Of a stretch of 64,000 bases of DNA, positions 23,625-34,323 are shown in pieces; position 1 is the stretch's first letter, and each line of letters starts with the position of its first letter. This stretch comes from Diatrype stigma (lineage: Eukaryota > Ascomycota > Sordariomycetes > Xylariales > Diatrypaceae): the NCBI GenBank assembly GCA_022225965.2, contig JAKJXP020000008.1:1-64000 (forward strand), given 5' to 3'. The translations under genes were made by a program, and so were the position numbers. Under the pieces are notes generated by a model that worked only from the letters and a program-made list of their open reading frames with translations, searched no databases and had not been told where the DNA came from.

Positions 23625-25494
23625 TCATCGCCGTAATTTGGCCTTGAGCTCTTGAAATGCGTCCTTCAGTCCACCACTAGCTTCCTTCACCAACCCAGCC
23701 GACCTACCACCATCACCACCACCACCACCACCAACATTACTACCCCCTGCGCTCGATACCGAAGCCGCATGCCTACCCCCCACCGAAACCGTCAACAGCA
23801 CCGGATCCCCGGCATTCACCTTACCGGACTGGTCCTCGCCGCCGCCGGGCTGCACATCATCGTACGCAAAGGCGTAGCCGCGCCCGTCGACAACCGCGAC
23901 CTCGTGCACGAGGCGGGCGTAGTGGTTCGTAACCACCACCTCCCCACCACCACCGCCCCGGCCCGGCCCCCTAAACCGGTAGAACGTCTCGGGACCCGAC
24001 GGGTGCCTCGCCGTCTCCAGCAGGGCCGAGCGCGCGAACGCCGCCGCCAGCCGCGGTATGACGGCGTTGCGCAGCGGCGAAGGGCCCGTGGTGAACGGCC
24101 CGCTGTTGCAGCCGAGGATGTCGGCCGTGGTCGGGCGGCCGAACGGCTCGCCGCCGATCGTGAACCTACCGGAAGACGACAGGTCCGCGGTGCCCGACAC
24201 CACGCCCGGCCCCGCCTGCGTGTCGATGTGCAGCGTCGCGCCGCCCCCGCCCTGGTGCGCCGGCGCGTAGTGCCGCAGGACGGCGTCCACGTACGCCTCG
24301 AAGTAGCCCGCGAAGCGGGCGCCGGCCGCGTCGCCGTGCGTCGGGCTGAGGACCCGGAGGACGGTCTGCGTCCCGCGCTCGTGCACGATCAGCTTGTCCC
24401 AGGGCCAGCCGTCTGCTGCGGCCTGTATGGGTTAGTAGGTACGCGAGCAATGAGGGGCGGCGGTCAGTATGTATATGCTATGCTACAATCTGAAGATGTC
24501 TCGGGAGAAGGGGCATTTTTGCGTGGGCACGCCTGGACCTCCCGAACATATGTTGTGTACGGATACCACGGGATGCCGTAGGGAGAAAGGCAAATGAAGA
24601 CGAAGTGAAAGGAGAAAGAGAGAGAGAGAAAGAGAGAACAGCTCACCTGCTCACGCAGCTTCTCCGCCAAGCGCTCCACGCCGTCGGGCGCGGTGCCCGC
24701 GACGCGCTGGACGGTCCCGCCGCGCGGGCCGCAGTGCAGGAGCAGGCCGATGGGCACGCGCGGCACGAAGTCGACGAAGCTGACGTTGGCGTAGATCTGG
24801 GCGCCGTCGAGGGTGAATTCGGCGAAGCCGAAGTCGACGTCCCGGTTGGGGTCGCTCGGGTTCAGCACGCTGGGCTCGACGAGCGCCGCCGCGCCGCCGC
24901 CGGCCGGGTTCAGGAGGAAGGTGAGCTTCTTGGGTCCGCGGGATACCCACTGTTTTTTTTCGGATTGTTAGTGGGTTGGTTGGTTGGTTGGTTATTGTTA
25001 TTATGGAGGCCGGTATTGGGGAATAAGCTTGAGGCGGTTGGTGAGTTGGTTTGGGTGGTGGTGGTGAGGGATACGTGATGGAGACAAAATCATGCTGAGG
25101 GGGGCGGAAGAGTCACCAAAATGGCGAATTAGGTTTATTTGGTCATATTTCTAAGCGTCGAAATTGACGCATAGTTCACGAGAGCGACGAAAAACCGGGG
25201 GAATGCGGAAAAGGGGAAGAAGAAGAAGAAGAGACGGCTACTTACGATGCGGCCCCCGGCTATCTGCGGGATCGTCACGGTGACGCTGTTGCCCGGGGCG
25301 CCGAGCGGGATGGCGCAGTCCTCGGCGAGCGGGGTCCCGATGCGCGGCGGGCCGCTGGGGAAGTACAGGGTGCTGCCGTCGGGCCGGAGGAAGCACCGCC
25401 GCGCGCCCTGCTGGATCGCTAGGCCCGTGATGTACGCGAACAGCTGGTCCGTGTCGCTGTCGTTGTGCAGCGCGATTCGCAGCGAGTTGGGCAT
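23625..25494 (-). CDS. Glycoside hydrolase family 64 (beta-1,3-glucanase-like) protein
   Basis: GH64 enzymes cut beta-1,3-glucan, releasing laminaripentaose. Exons 25246-25494, 24647-24949 and 23625-24422 join in phase 0 and give 449 residues. The family blocks are all present: LAEDCAIPLGAPGNSVTVTI then AGGRIWVS across intron 1, LLNPAGGG, LVEPSVLNPSDPN, and DFGFAEFTLDGAQIYANVSF then VDFV. Glu127 and Asp143 sit 16 residues apart, as do the catalytic Glu154 and Asp170 of the Streptomyces enzyme. Later come WPWDKLIV, SGRFTIGGEPFGRPTTADIL and GRGYAFAYDDVQPGGGEDQS. The N-terminus MPNSLRIALHND enters the domain directly, so no signal peptide is seen. The extra C-terminus ends in an amphipathic KDAFQELKAKLRR. 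Introns contain GA and GGTT microsatellites. Family certain; secretion doubtful. Confidence 0.92.
24604..24640. repeat. GA-rich microsatellite in GH64 intron 2
   Basis: A purine tract of GAAAGAGAGAGAGAGAAAGAGA type lies within intron 2 of the GH64 gene, next to the donor at 24646. Confidence 0.7.
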
Positions 25495-26075
25495 CGTTGC
25501 GGTAGGTGGTCGGGTGTGAAGGTAATCGGGTATGAAATAACTACCTACTGGGTGGTGGATGCAGCCGAGTGGTCAAGTGCTTGTTTAGGTAGAGCTATAG
25601 ACGCTATGGGCCGTGAACGAGTTTGGTTAGCATCGAAAAGAAGACCTATCGTGCAACCCAAAGCCAAAATACAATAAAATAATACATGTGTTGGTTGGGA
25701 AAAAGAACACGCATGAGTGCCTGGAATCGTCGAATTGATACGTAATATACGGGTTAGGACAAGTGGTTTCCTTGCAGGCGTTTGGCTGATACTTACAATG
25801 GGTCCCAACCTGAAGCCTGTTCCGAGATGGGCCGGCAAACGAGTTCCATCGATGTTAATGACGTAGTTAGATGCGCTGGAAGTCTTGCAGGTGCGCCTGC
25901 ATACAATCTTGTGGAGTGGTTCATGCAAGGTGCCTGTAAAATATTATATTGCTGCCTTCCTCATCTCCTCTGACACGTAGTTATCGAGTCTAAACGATAT
26001 GCGCCCTACAAACGGAGAATGACGGAACAATCGTCAACAACTCGACCTTGTATGGCATCCCGAGTAGTATAAAAC
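25495..26075. other. Spacer between GH64 and RIX1, no gene seen
   Basis: 0.58 kb separating two minus-strand genes. It should hold the GH64 promoter and the RIX1 3' UTR. No supported coding sequence is present. Confidence 0.55.
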
Positions 26076-28456
26076 CTATTCCTCGCCCTCCTCCTCTTCC
26101 TCGTCCGAAGATGAATCCAGCTCCATGTTCAAGTGGACGCTTTCATCGTCACTGTCTTCATCACCCTGACCAGTACTGACCGGCCCCAGCGGCGTCGCCA
26201 AGTTGGTTGTAGCCGGTCCAGACTCCACCGTCTCCGTGTTCTCGATAACAACGCGTTTCGTAGTTATGGTATCCTCCTCGTCATTCTTACGTTTCAGGGG
26301 ACTACGGGACAGTGCGGGTGCAGTGGTGTCCTCTATAATTGTCGTATGGAACTCAGTGGCGAGGAAAGGGCTTTCTTTAGGCTTGGCCGTTGGTATAGTG
26401 ACGGGACTGGGGGATCCGACAGGCTTGGTCGGGTCCGGCTCATCGGCCTGATTAGAAAATGCTGGGAAATTAGACAAGGAGCTTCCGAATGACCGGCCGA
26501 ACGAAGAGCCGTTGGTTGCCGGTGCTGCCTTGGGCTCATCGTCGACTAGCATGTCATCCTCGACATTCCAAAAGTTGCCCGTAGTTCCAGTTACGAAAGG
26601 CCGGAAGCTGAATCGCAGAAGCTCGACGTCCTGGTCGTGGGGATATTGACGGGCTAGGTAGGGTAATATGACCTGGGGTACCCGGCCACTACTATCCCGC
26701 GATGGGTGTAGGATGCTTGCCAGCTGAGCGTCCTTGCTCTGACACAAGATGGCCGTTCTGAGCATGCGAATTCGGAAAGCCGATGGGAGATGCTGCTGAG
26801 GTAGACTGCTGAAGAGAGTGGCTAGAAGTGCTTCCGCCGCCACGAGATGCTCCTTGCTCAGTGAGACTGCAATAGCCTCCTCCTCGATTTTGTTTGACAA
26901 GAATGCATCGGCGTTCTGTGTCACCGTCTTTGATTTTGATCCATTTTGTAGGGTTGCCGCTTGTTGTTTGGGTCGTTTTACATGACCCGCTGCTCCTAAA
27001 AGATCACGGCAACACGACTTGATCAGTAGCCCGAGTCCTTCCACTGTGGTCTGCTCCATTGCAGGCCCGCAGAGGTTGAGTACCTCATTGATTACTGTGA
27101 ATGCCATGATTCTGATTTCTGGTAGTCGGAAACCCGACTCGAATATCCGCAATACTTGATCAAAAGTTTCCTGCGCGATTGGAATAAAATTTCGCCGCAA
27201 CCGTTGGATTAGGACAAGGTGTGCACTCAAAGCGGCAACCTGGATGTCGGGGAAACCGGCCCAAAAGTCATCCCTCTCCTCTCTGCCAACAGCCGGGTTT
27301 ATCGTTATCGACTCGAGTTTGTCCTTGTCTCCAGACGGTGGGATAATCATTGATATCCTCAGCATGGCGTCGTTGATAGCACTGATTGGGATCGTCACAG
27401 CGGATCTTGTGCTATAACGAAGGTAGTCGGCGATGAAGTCGACTATACCAATTAGTCTCTCGCCCCCAGACTGCACACCATGCCATAGGGGCAATTTCTC
27501 TGGTTGGTCGCTACCCCCTTGGGGCTCCGTATCAAAGTTTACTGGTTGCCGGGTATAACCAGCGGTGGGTTCCCAGCTCTCATTAACTGGTCGAAAAGCC
27601 TGGTCGGCCGTAGCGTGAAATTCCTTGATAAGTGTATCAACATGCTTAGCCCATTCAGCAGCGTCCCCGTTCTTCGGGGCAGTCATGTCCAGTTTAATCA
27701 CAAGACGTCTGCTGGCCTTTGACAAAGACATGGGAATTACGGCACGTTCATAGCCCGTCGGGGCAAGATATGGCCGTGCATCAGCTCTTATCTTTGTAGC
27801 TACAGAGCGCAGTGTGGTGGGATACAGTGGTAAAAGGGTTGAGATGGACTCAAACACACTCTCGATGAGACTGTACGGTGCTTTCATAGCCTTGCTAGAC
27901 ACCGGTGGTTTGAGGATCTGTAGACAAGATGTTGCGAAGGTCGGCAAGGTGGGTGTCACGATCTCTCGTACCAATGTCTGATACCCATGCATCAAAGTAT
28001 ATATCTTGGTGATAGCTACAATGCATAGGTCCTTGACAACCGGGGGGTCTTTTTTCTTCGGTGTGTTAGTATGGCATGTAAGCATACGCCAGAAGGTATT
28101 GAGCAACTCACTTGGAGAATGGAGATCAGGGCCCGCACCCAGGGCTCGCATGTCCGAAGGCATTCCCAACCTCCAGCTTCTATTACAGCCTTTACCAACG
28201 CAGCCCCGACAAAATGGCCCCGGATAGTTCGGCCATTGAGAAGTGCTAGTATCTTAGTTTTCAGAGTATTAACAAGCACTGTTGCCTCAGAAGCCTTCTC
28301 GCCGCCCTTTACATCGTGCGCCCTCGAGAGAGGCTCTTGGCAGCGCACGATATCTTTGAGCAGGGCTGGCAACAGAGGCGGCAGTAGTTCCACATCGGTC
28401 GAGGTGAGCCTCCTGCAGAGACTCCGAAGCTCTGGCGGCAATGCAACGAATGCCAT
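26076..28456 (-). CDS. rix1: Pre-rRNA-processing protein RIX1
   Basis: RIX1 (PELP1 in animals) is the scaffold of the RIX1-IPI1-IPI3 complex that removes ITS2 and helps release pre-60S particles from the nucleolus. Exons 28112-28456 and 26076-28055 join in phase 0 across a 56-bp intron (GTGAGT donor), giving 774 residues. The N-terminal helical-repeat RIX1 domain is clear: LPPELRSLCRRLTS at the start, GHFVGAALVKAVIEAGGWEC, then VVKDLCIVAITKIYTLMHGY right after the intron, and LVREIVTPTLPTFATSCL. The middle is all-helical. From about residue 640 the tail is disordered, with an SPLKRKNDEEDT basic patch that may be a nuclear signal and a terminal run of Asp/Glu, as in the orthologues. The gene is divergent from YPP1. 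Confidence 0.93.
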
Positions 28457-29323
28457 ATCTTCGAAGCTTCAGAATTGACTGAATGGCTGGCGTTAAGGGA
28501 TTGAGAGGGAAACCAGTCACAAACTGGTCGGTATTCTATAGCGGCGCAAAGATTTAAGTTCGCATGTCTGATGGCAGGTCACAGGCTTTCCTTCACCAAT
28601 GAAAAACTGAAGATTTATTTTCTTCCTTTGGGAGCTCTAGCTTGAGCCACATCTAACACCAATCCAGCAGATGCATCGGCACTAAGATGTGGGGTTTGAT
28701 GGGGCATTGTGGCTAGAGACGCTTGGCGGCTGCCGCTCAGGTACAACAGGTACAAAAGCTGGTTAGACCGAAGCAGCCCTGGAGCGACAGGGGCTGCAGG
28801 GGTGGGACACAGCCTGACAGCCCAGGACCTTGGAACTGCATGACCCAAGACCACTGGACCGCAGCCTGGCACATGGGGCACATGCATGCAGGAGAGGTGT
28901 ATTGTTGTATGTATTGTATTGTACGGGCATACAGGCTGACAGGGCATACGAAGCTACGGCGTGTTTTATGCTGTCACTCATTAACTACAGGTGATCACTG
29001 ACGGTTGATTCCCCATTGCGCCCAACGTCACTGGCCAATCTTGCCAACTTGCCTAGCTTTTCCATCCTCACCGACAGCGACGACAGCACGGCACGGCGGC
29101 ACCTCACCACAACAAACCTCCTGACTGCGAGTTCTTAACTACATAATACACGGGCTCCCGTCCTTACTTACTACCAGGTATACGCGACTTTTTCTATGAC
29201 GCTTATAAAATACCAACTCTACTCCAGGTGATATTGGAGACCGACCCCTATTCCTCCGACTGCATCTCCCTACTCTATAACCGAACTGAGGTGGAAAGGA
29301 CATAAAAAGGAGTCGTCGTTATA
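28457..29323. promoter_or_regulatory. Bidirectional promoter region of RIX1 and YPP1
   Basis: 867 bp between the start codons of two divergent housekeeping genes must contain both promoters. Short frames here are not supported as genes. Around 28735-28830 are several CAG/CTG-rich words and around 29080 a GACAGCGACGACAGCACGG stretch; no known factor site can be named with confidence. Confidence 0.6.
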
Positions 29324-32300
29324 ATGAGCGTACGTTATCCCCTTAACCCTCGAACTCCTGGCGTGCAGGTTGGCATGCACGTTGGTAGTGCCTCCGATAG
29401 CTGACTATGGCATTGACTTGGTTGCTTGCAGAACCCAACAAAGGCTGCTCGTTACGTAGTATTACTCGAAACCGCAAGATGCGAAGGCAATTGGGACGAG
29501 GTCCCCGAGCTCGTGCGCAAGATCCGCAAACATGCCAATGATAGATCCTGTACGACACCTTCCACCGCTTGTCTTCACCACTCCTATCACAGCTTCAGTC
29601 TTTCCATCCACCAGTAACTCACCATTGTGCTATCCATAGGCCTCACCACGACCGCCGAGACCGAACATGCTATCACCAAAGCTTCTCTCAACCACCAGCC
29701 CGCATCGGGTCCCGAATCCACAACCCAGCCCGACCTCGATGTCAGCCAACTACTTCCCAAGTTACGCGATGCTCTTGATGGGGAGACAAAATACCCCGAA
29801 GAGAGATTCCAAGCCCAAGTATGTCTTGGGTGGCTCCTGTGGACTGCCGGCGACTACGAAGAGGCCCAGCTTCAACTACCACAGACTATAGAGAGTGCAT
29901 ATTCCCAGTTCGAGCAACCCGACAAGGTCTCGGAGTGGACAACAGTGTCTGCATTGAAAGCCGCATACCTGAAGGCCAATTGCCTAGCTCGAAGCGAGTT
30001 GAAGACCGAAGCTCTCACCGTCTTCGAATCCGCCTCAACGACCCTGGCCAGTGTGTGGGAAAACCAGAACGGCCGCAAACAGCTGCAGTTTTGGGCTGAG
30101 CTCTTTCTAACCGAATACTGCATGCTACAGGCCAAGAGCTTGGAGCGGAAGGAGAAGCTCCTGGACGAAGACGATTCCCTGGCGCCATTTCGCACTTGGG
30201 GGCGGTATTGGGAGGCTTCTAAGGCCCAAGGTATTCCTTTGGTAGGTGGTTATGGCTTCAAGGGTGCTGTTCCCAGGAGGAGAGTATGGGACGAGTATTA
30301 TGCTGCTCTCTCTGGTATTTTGCAGCAAGACTTACGCTTCCCTACGGGACATATGAACTCCACCACAAACAACACCACAAACAACGTGTCCGCCCGGAAT
30401 GAGCTTCGCATCGAGTTGAAAAAGGTCGAGGCAGCATATGAAAGCCTCCTGTTAACGGAGACAACATTCCCTCGAGCCGATGAGGAGAGGTTGGAAGTAG
30501 AGAACTTCGTCGCTATCGTCATCAAGAATTGGACTGTGTTGGGCGGGCGACATTGGCATGAACAAGACCTTGGGGCAGGTGGGAAAGAAGACCTTAGCCG
30601 CGGCGTGCTCGACATCCTCTACCGCGCTGCAACCAAAACTTTCCATTCCACTGCCATATTGCGCTATCTTTTTGTCGTTCACCTGTCCGTTGCAGAGTTC
30701 GATCTAGCTTTCAGCGCCTTCGACTCGTACTTGGAAATCGTCAAAAAGGGAAAGGCTCGGGTGGACAAGACTGGTCATCCCGAAGCTAGCCTGGATGATG
30801 ATGAGACTTTCGTGGAGACGATCGTGCAGGCCATCACCGCGTTGTGCAAATACGGATTCTACGATGCAGCGGAAAAGGCGCACAAACTCGCGATTGAGTT
30901 GGAGGATATCCTTTCAAAGCTACCTTCGCCACTCCCAAATGCCGATAACATACCGACTGTAGATGAAGAAAATGCCGAGGGTGCCATACTGCACCCTAGA
31001 ATTTCGTCACGTGTAAACGGTTTGGCATGGCAAGCCATCGGGCTCGCACACGCCCACTGGTCGCGAGCGACGTATGAAGCGTCGACTCGCACTGAAATTC
31101 AGACAAAGGCTATCCGAAGTTTTCAGAAATCGCTTTCATCTGATAACGGCAACCCAACTGATGTCAGATCCTTATTTACACTTGGTCTGTTGCTCGCTGA
31201 GCAGAGAGAGTTGTCACCAGCCATTGAGATCGTCAAGGCGGCGCTCATGTCCGATAAGAGATCCCGAGACGAAATAGCTGAACTGGACTCCTACTGGAAT
31301 GAGAGGACTTTAATCCCTCTCTGGCATCTTCTTGCGCTCCTGTTAAGTGCAAGGCAGGATTTTGTGATGGCTGCCCGGGCTTGCGAGGGTGCGTTTGAGC
31401 AATTCAATGATCCCGCTGTCCTATTTGGCTCACAAAGTCTAGACGGCGCGTATCGGAGTGATCACCTCAATGAGGCGGAGTCTAAAACGCGCCCTAAAGG
31501 ACTTGTGGACGAGATGGATGATTTCGAAAAAGACGGCATTATTGAAATCAAGATGACACAGCTTGCTCTTGTGGAGTTGCAGGAGGGCCCAGAGGTTGCG
31601 GTCAATGCTAGCCATGAACTACTCATTCTCTATGCTCGACTGTTCGGCATCCTACAACATCCAACTTCGTCCTTGGGCCGAAAGAATCCAGAGCCTCCCA
31701 AAAGCGCAACGGGCACGTTACGCAGTCTTCGGGGGAGTATTTTTGGCGGCAAATCAGGTACGCGTGGTGTCAGATCGAATAGTGAGATGACGAGCGAGAT
31801 GTCACCCACTACGACCAGACCACGTACTGCCTCAGACGCAAGCCTTGCAACTGGAGCGCCTGCAATTCAAGTCAATAAAGAAAATATTGGTGATCTTGAG
31901 GCGCGGTCTTCAAGGTCAATGAGCGTCCGAGGACGACGCAGCGAGAGAAGGCACAATAGCTTGAAGAAGCGCAACCCTAGTACACGGCGACCCGCCAGTA
32001 GTGGTCCTGCGCCTCTTCGTCAAAGCATTATTGATCGAGAGGATTTCTTCACACCTTTGGGGGGGGATAGTGCGGCTCGGGAACGACAGGACTGCTTCGA
32101 CGGTCCAGGTCGACGTAGTTCCACAGTTTCATCAATCAGAGAACCAACAACCACGTCTGAGATGATGGTCCTAGACACGCTGTCATACTCGAACCCACTC
32201 CCGGTGATACATTTCTCAGAAAGTCAAGTCAGACGCCAAAGACAGACGACCCTGGTCAAGGTGTGGCTAATGATTGCCGGTTTCTATCGACGCGCGAAGA

Positions 32301-33207
32301 TGTACAAAGACTCGAAGGGTGCCATCGAGGAGGCCAGGAAACTAGTGGAGACACTAGAAGCAGATGTTGCTCTGGATGCGACAAATTCTGTCACGTTACG
32401 GAATCCAGGCTGGGGTGGAAAGAAGAGTGCTGACGAGCTTTGGAGTGATGTGCGAGCTGAGGTAAGTCCGTCGGATTGTCTAGCGAATAAACACATATAT
32501 ACTAACTTTACATGTAGATGGGCCATCTCGCTTTAGCTGAAAGCGCGCCCTACGCGGCAAGAGGCCACTTTGAAGAAGCTCTGCTGCACTTCCCAGACCA
32601 CCCCTCATCCATCATTGGTCTATCCAACATTCTCCTAGACATATATAGCGAAGTTCTTCTGCCGCCGCCTACTGTTCCCGGTATGGACTTAACCGACAGC
32701 GATGCGACAAACCCAAAGGCAACCACAAACGGCAATGGAACCCACGCCCACCGTTCAGCAACGAAAGACCGGTCAGTCATACCGACCACCCCACTCGGGC
32801 TAGGGCCCGACGAGAGTTACGCACCGTCCAACAAGACGGCCAAGCCTCCTGCTGGGAAGCAGGAGCTCGCCCGCACCCGCAGCAGCGCCGGCGATGCCAA
32901 TGCCAGCAACGACAGCGGCATCGGTATCGGGATTGGCGAGCTGCCAGCCGCCTACAAGGCCACCTCCTTACCGCTGGTCGACCGGCTCGCGGCCCGGGAC
33001 CGGGCGCACGGCCTGCTCTCGGGCCTGACGAAGCTCGGGTCCAGCTGGAACCGCGCCGACGCCTGGTTCACGCTCGCGCGCGCCTACGAGGAGAGCGGTC
33101 AGCTCGACCGCGCCAAGGAGGCTCTCTGGTGGTGCGTCGAGCTCGAAGAAGGGACCGGCGTCCGCGACTGGTCCTGCGTCGGCGTCGGCGGCGGCTACGT
33201 GCTCTAG
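29324..33207 (+). CDS. ypp1: YPP1, TPR scaffold of the plasma-membrane PI4-kinase complex
   Basis: YPP1 (TTC7 in animals) links the PI4-kinase STT4 to the membrane anchor EFR3 and so sustains plasma-membrane PI4P; it is also annotated as a cargo-transport protein. Exons 29324-29329, 29432-29549, 29640-32461 and 32518-33207 give 1211 residues. Exon 1 is only six bases (Met-Ser). The junction reads MSNPTKAARYVVLLETARC, then EGNWDEVPELVRKIRKHA, the conserved N-terminus of the family. Long helical TPR-like repeats follow (YPEERFQAQVCLGWLLWTAG, DSYLEIVKKGKA, NGLAWQAIGLAHAHW), then a disordered Ser/Arg-rich loop at about 690-860. The C-terminal TPRs include LAESAPYAARGHFEEALLHF and AWFTLARAYEESGQLDRAKE. 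All splice sites are canonical. Family certain. Confidence 0.93.
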
Positions 33208-34323
33208 GCAAACACGGGCGACTCGGCGGCGGCGGTGCCGGAGCCCGTGTTAGCGTCTGGAAGCTTGGAAATGGGGCCAGGGTTGAGGCCAGGGCTAGAG
33301 CTAGGCAGACAACGACGGCGCGGTTGCGAGGGGTGTGATGGTGGCGATGACGACGACGATGAGAGCAGTCGTGCTACGGGATACTATTGTCTGTCATCAA
33401 CGAAAGTAAATGCAGCAGCAACCGCAGCTGACGAAAAGCTAAGAAAACCCGGTTGGGAGTCGAGATGGAGGATGCGACCTCGCACTCTCCAACATACTAC
33501 TACCATTACTACCAGTGGTGGTGCTGGTGGTGTTGGTGGCTTCCATCACTACTGTTGCTGCTGCAGCCCCAGTCGCCTCCGCCACGCCTTCTCTACTCGT
33601 GGGCTTCGCGACCGCATCGTATACCGAAATGGCGGCACCGGCACCGGCACCAGCAGTGTCGCGCCCGACTCTTGATAGTTGCCACCTAATTTTTATTCAA
33701 AGAAAAAAATGCGACGGAATGATACGATACCCTCTTGAGTTGCGCAAACATTTTGCTCATTTTCGTGTTGTTGTCATGGTGGTGGTGGTGGTGGTGGTAT
33801 TGGTTGGTGATTCTAGTTACTGCCGCGAGAGCGAGACAATCAATAGAAAAGGCCAAAAACAAAAAATACATAAGCATCTGTAATTTAGCATTTAGAGTAG
33901 TACTTAGTAGTAATAGTCATGATATCATTATCCGGGGAGACGTCTTCTGAGTTCGGGTTCTTGTGCTTTCTCCTAATTACTCAAGTAATCAGCTGGTGTT
34001 GTAAATAGGTACGGACACCTTTGTGATGGGCACAGCACTCCTGAAGCTTCAAGGAACGTAGGCCAGATATTGTTCATTGTCGAGATGAGGGGAAACAAGA
34101 AAACAGAAGAGAAAGGGTGAGCTCTCGCTACAAGGTTGTATGGAATCGGTTCCAGCTAGCGGGCTCAGGGGTAGAGCCGAGTCCTATAGGATAATGCTGT
34201 TCATAACTTATTTCCTATACTTTGACTTTTCTAACCTACTCCAGGATACTAGAACAACCAGTCGAATACTCAGGTAGACACAAGCTGCCTTCAAAATCCT
34301 AAATAATACCTAACAGGCTACGA
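33208..34323. other. Convergent 3' spacer with GGT repeat
   Basis: 1.1 kb between the convergent YPP1 and HET-domain genes. The first 500 bp are GC- and GGC-rich but give no supported product. A GGT triplet run lies at 33777-33799. No gene was recognised. Confidence 0.55.

Noticed and set aside
115..25494. P450, FAD oxidase and GH64 as a secondary-metabolite cluster
   Set aside because: They are separated by housekeeping and mating genes, and no polyketide synthase, NRPS, terpene synthase or prenyltransferase was seen.
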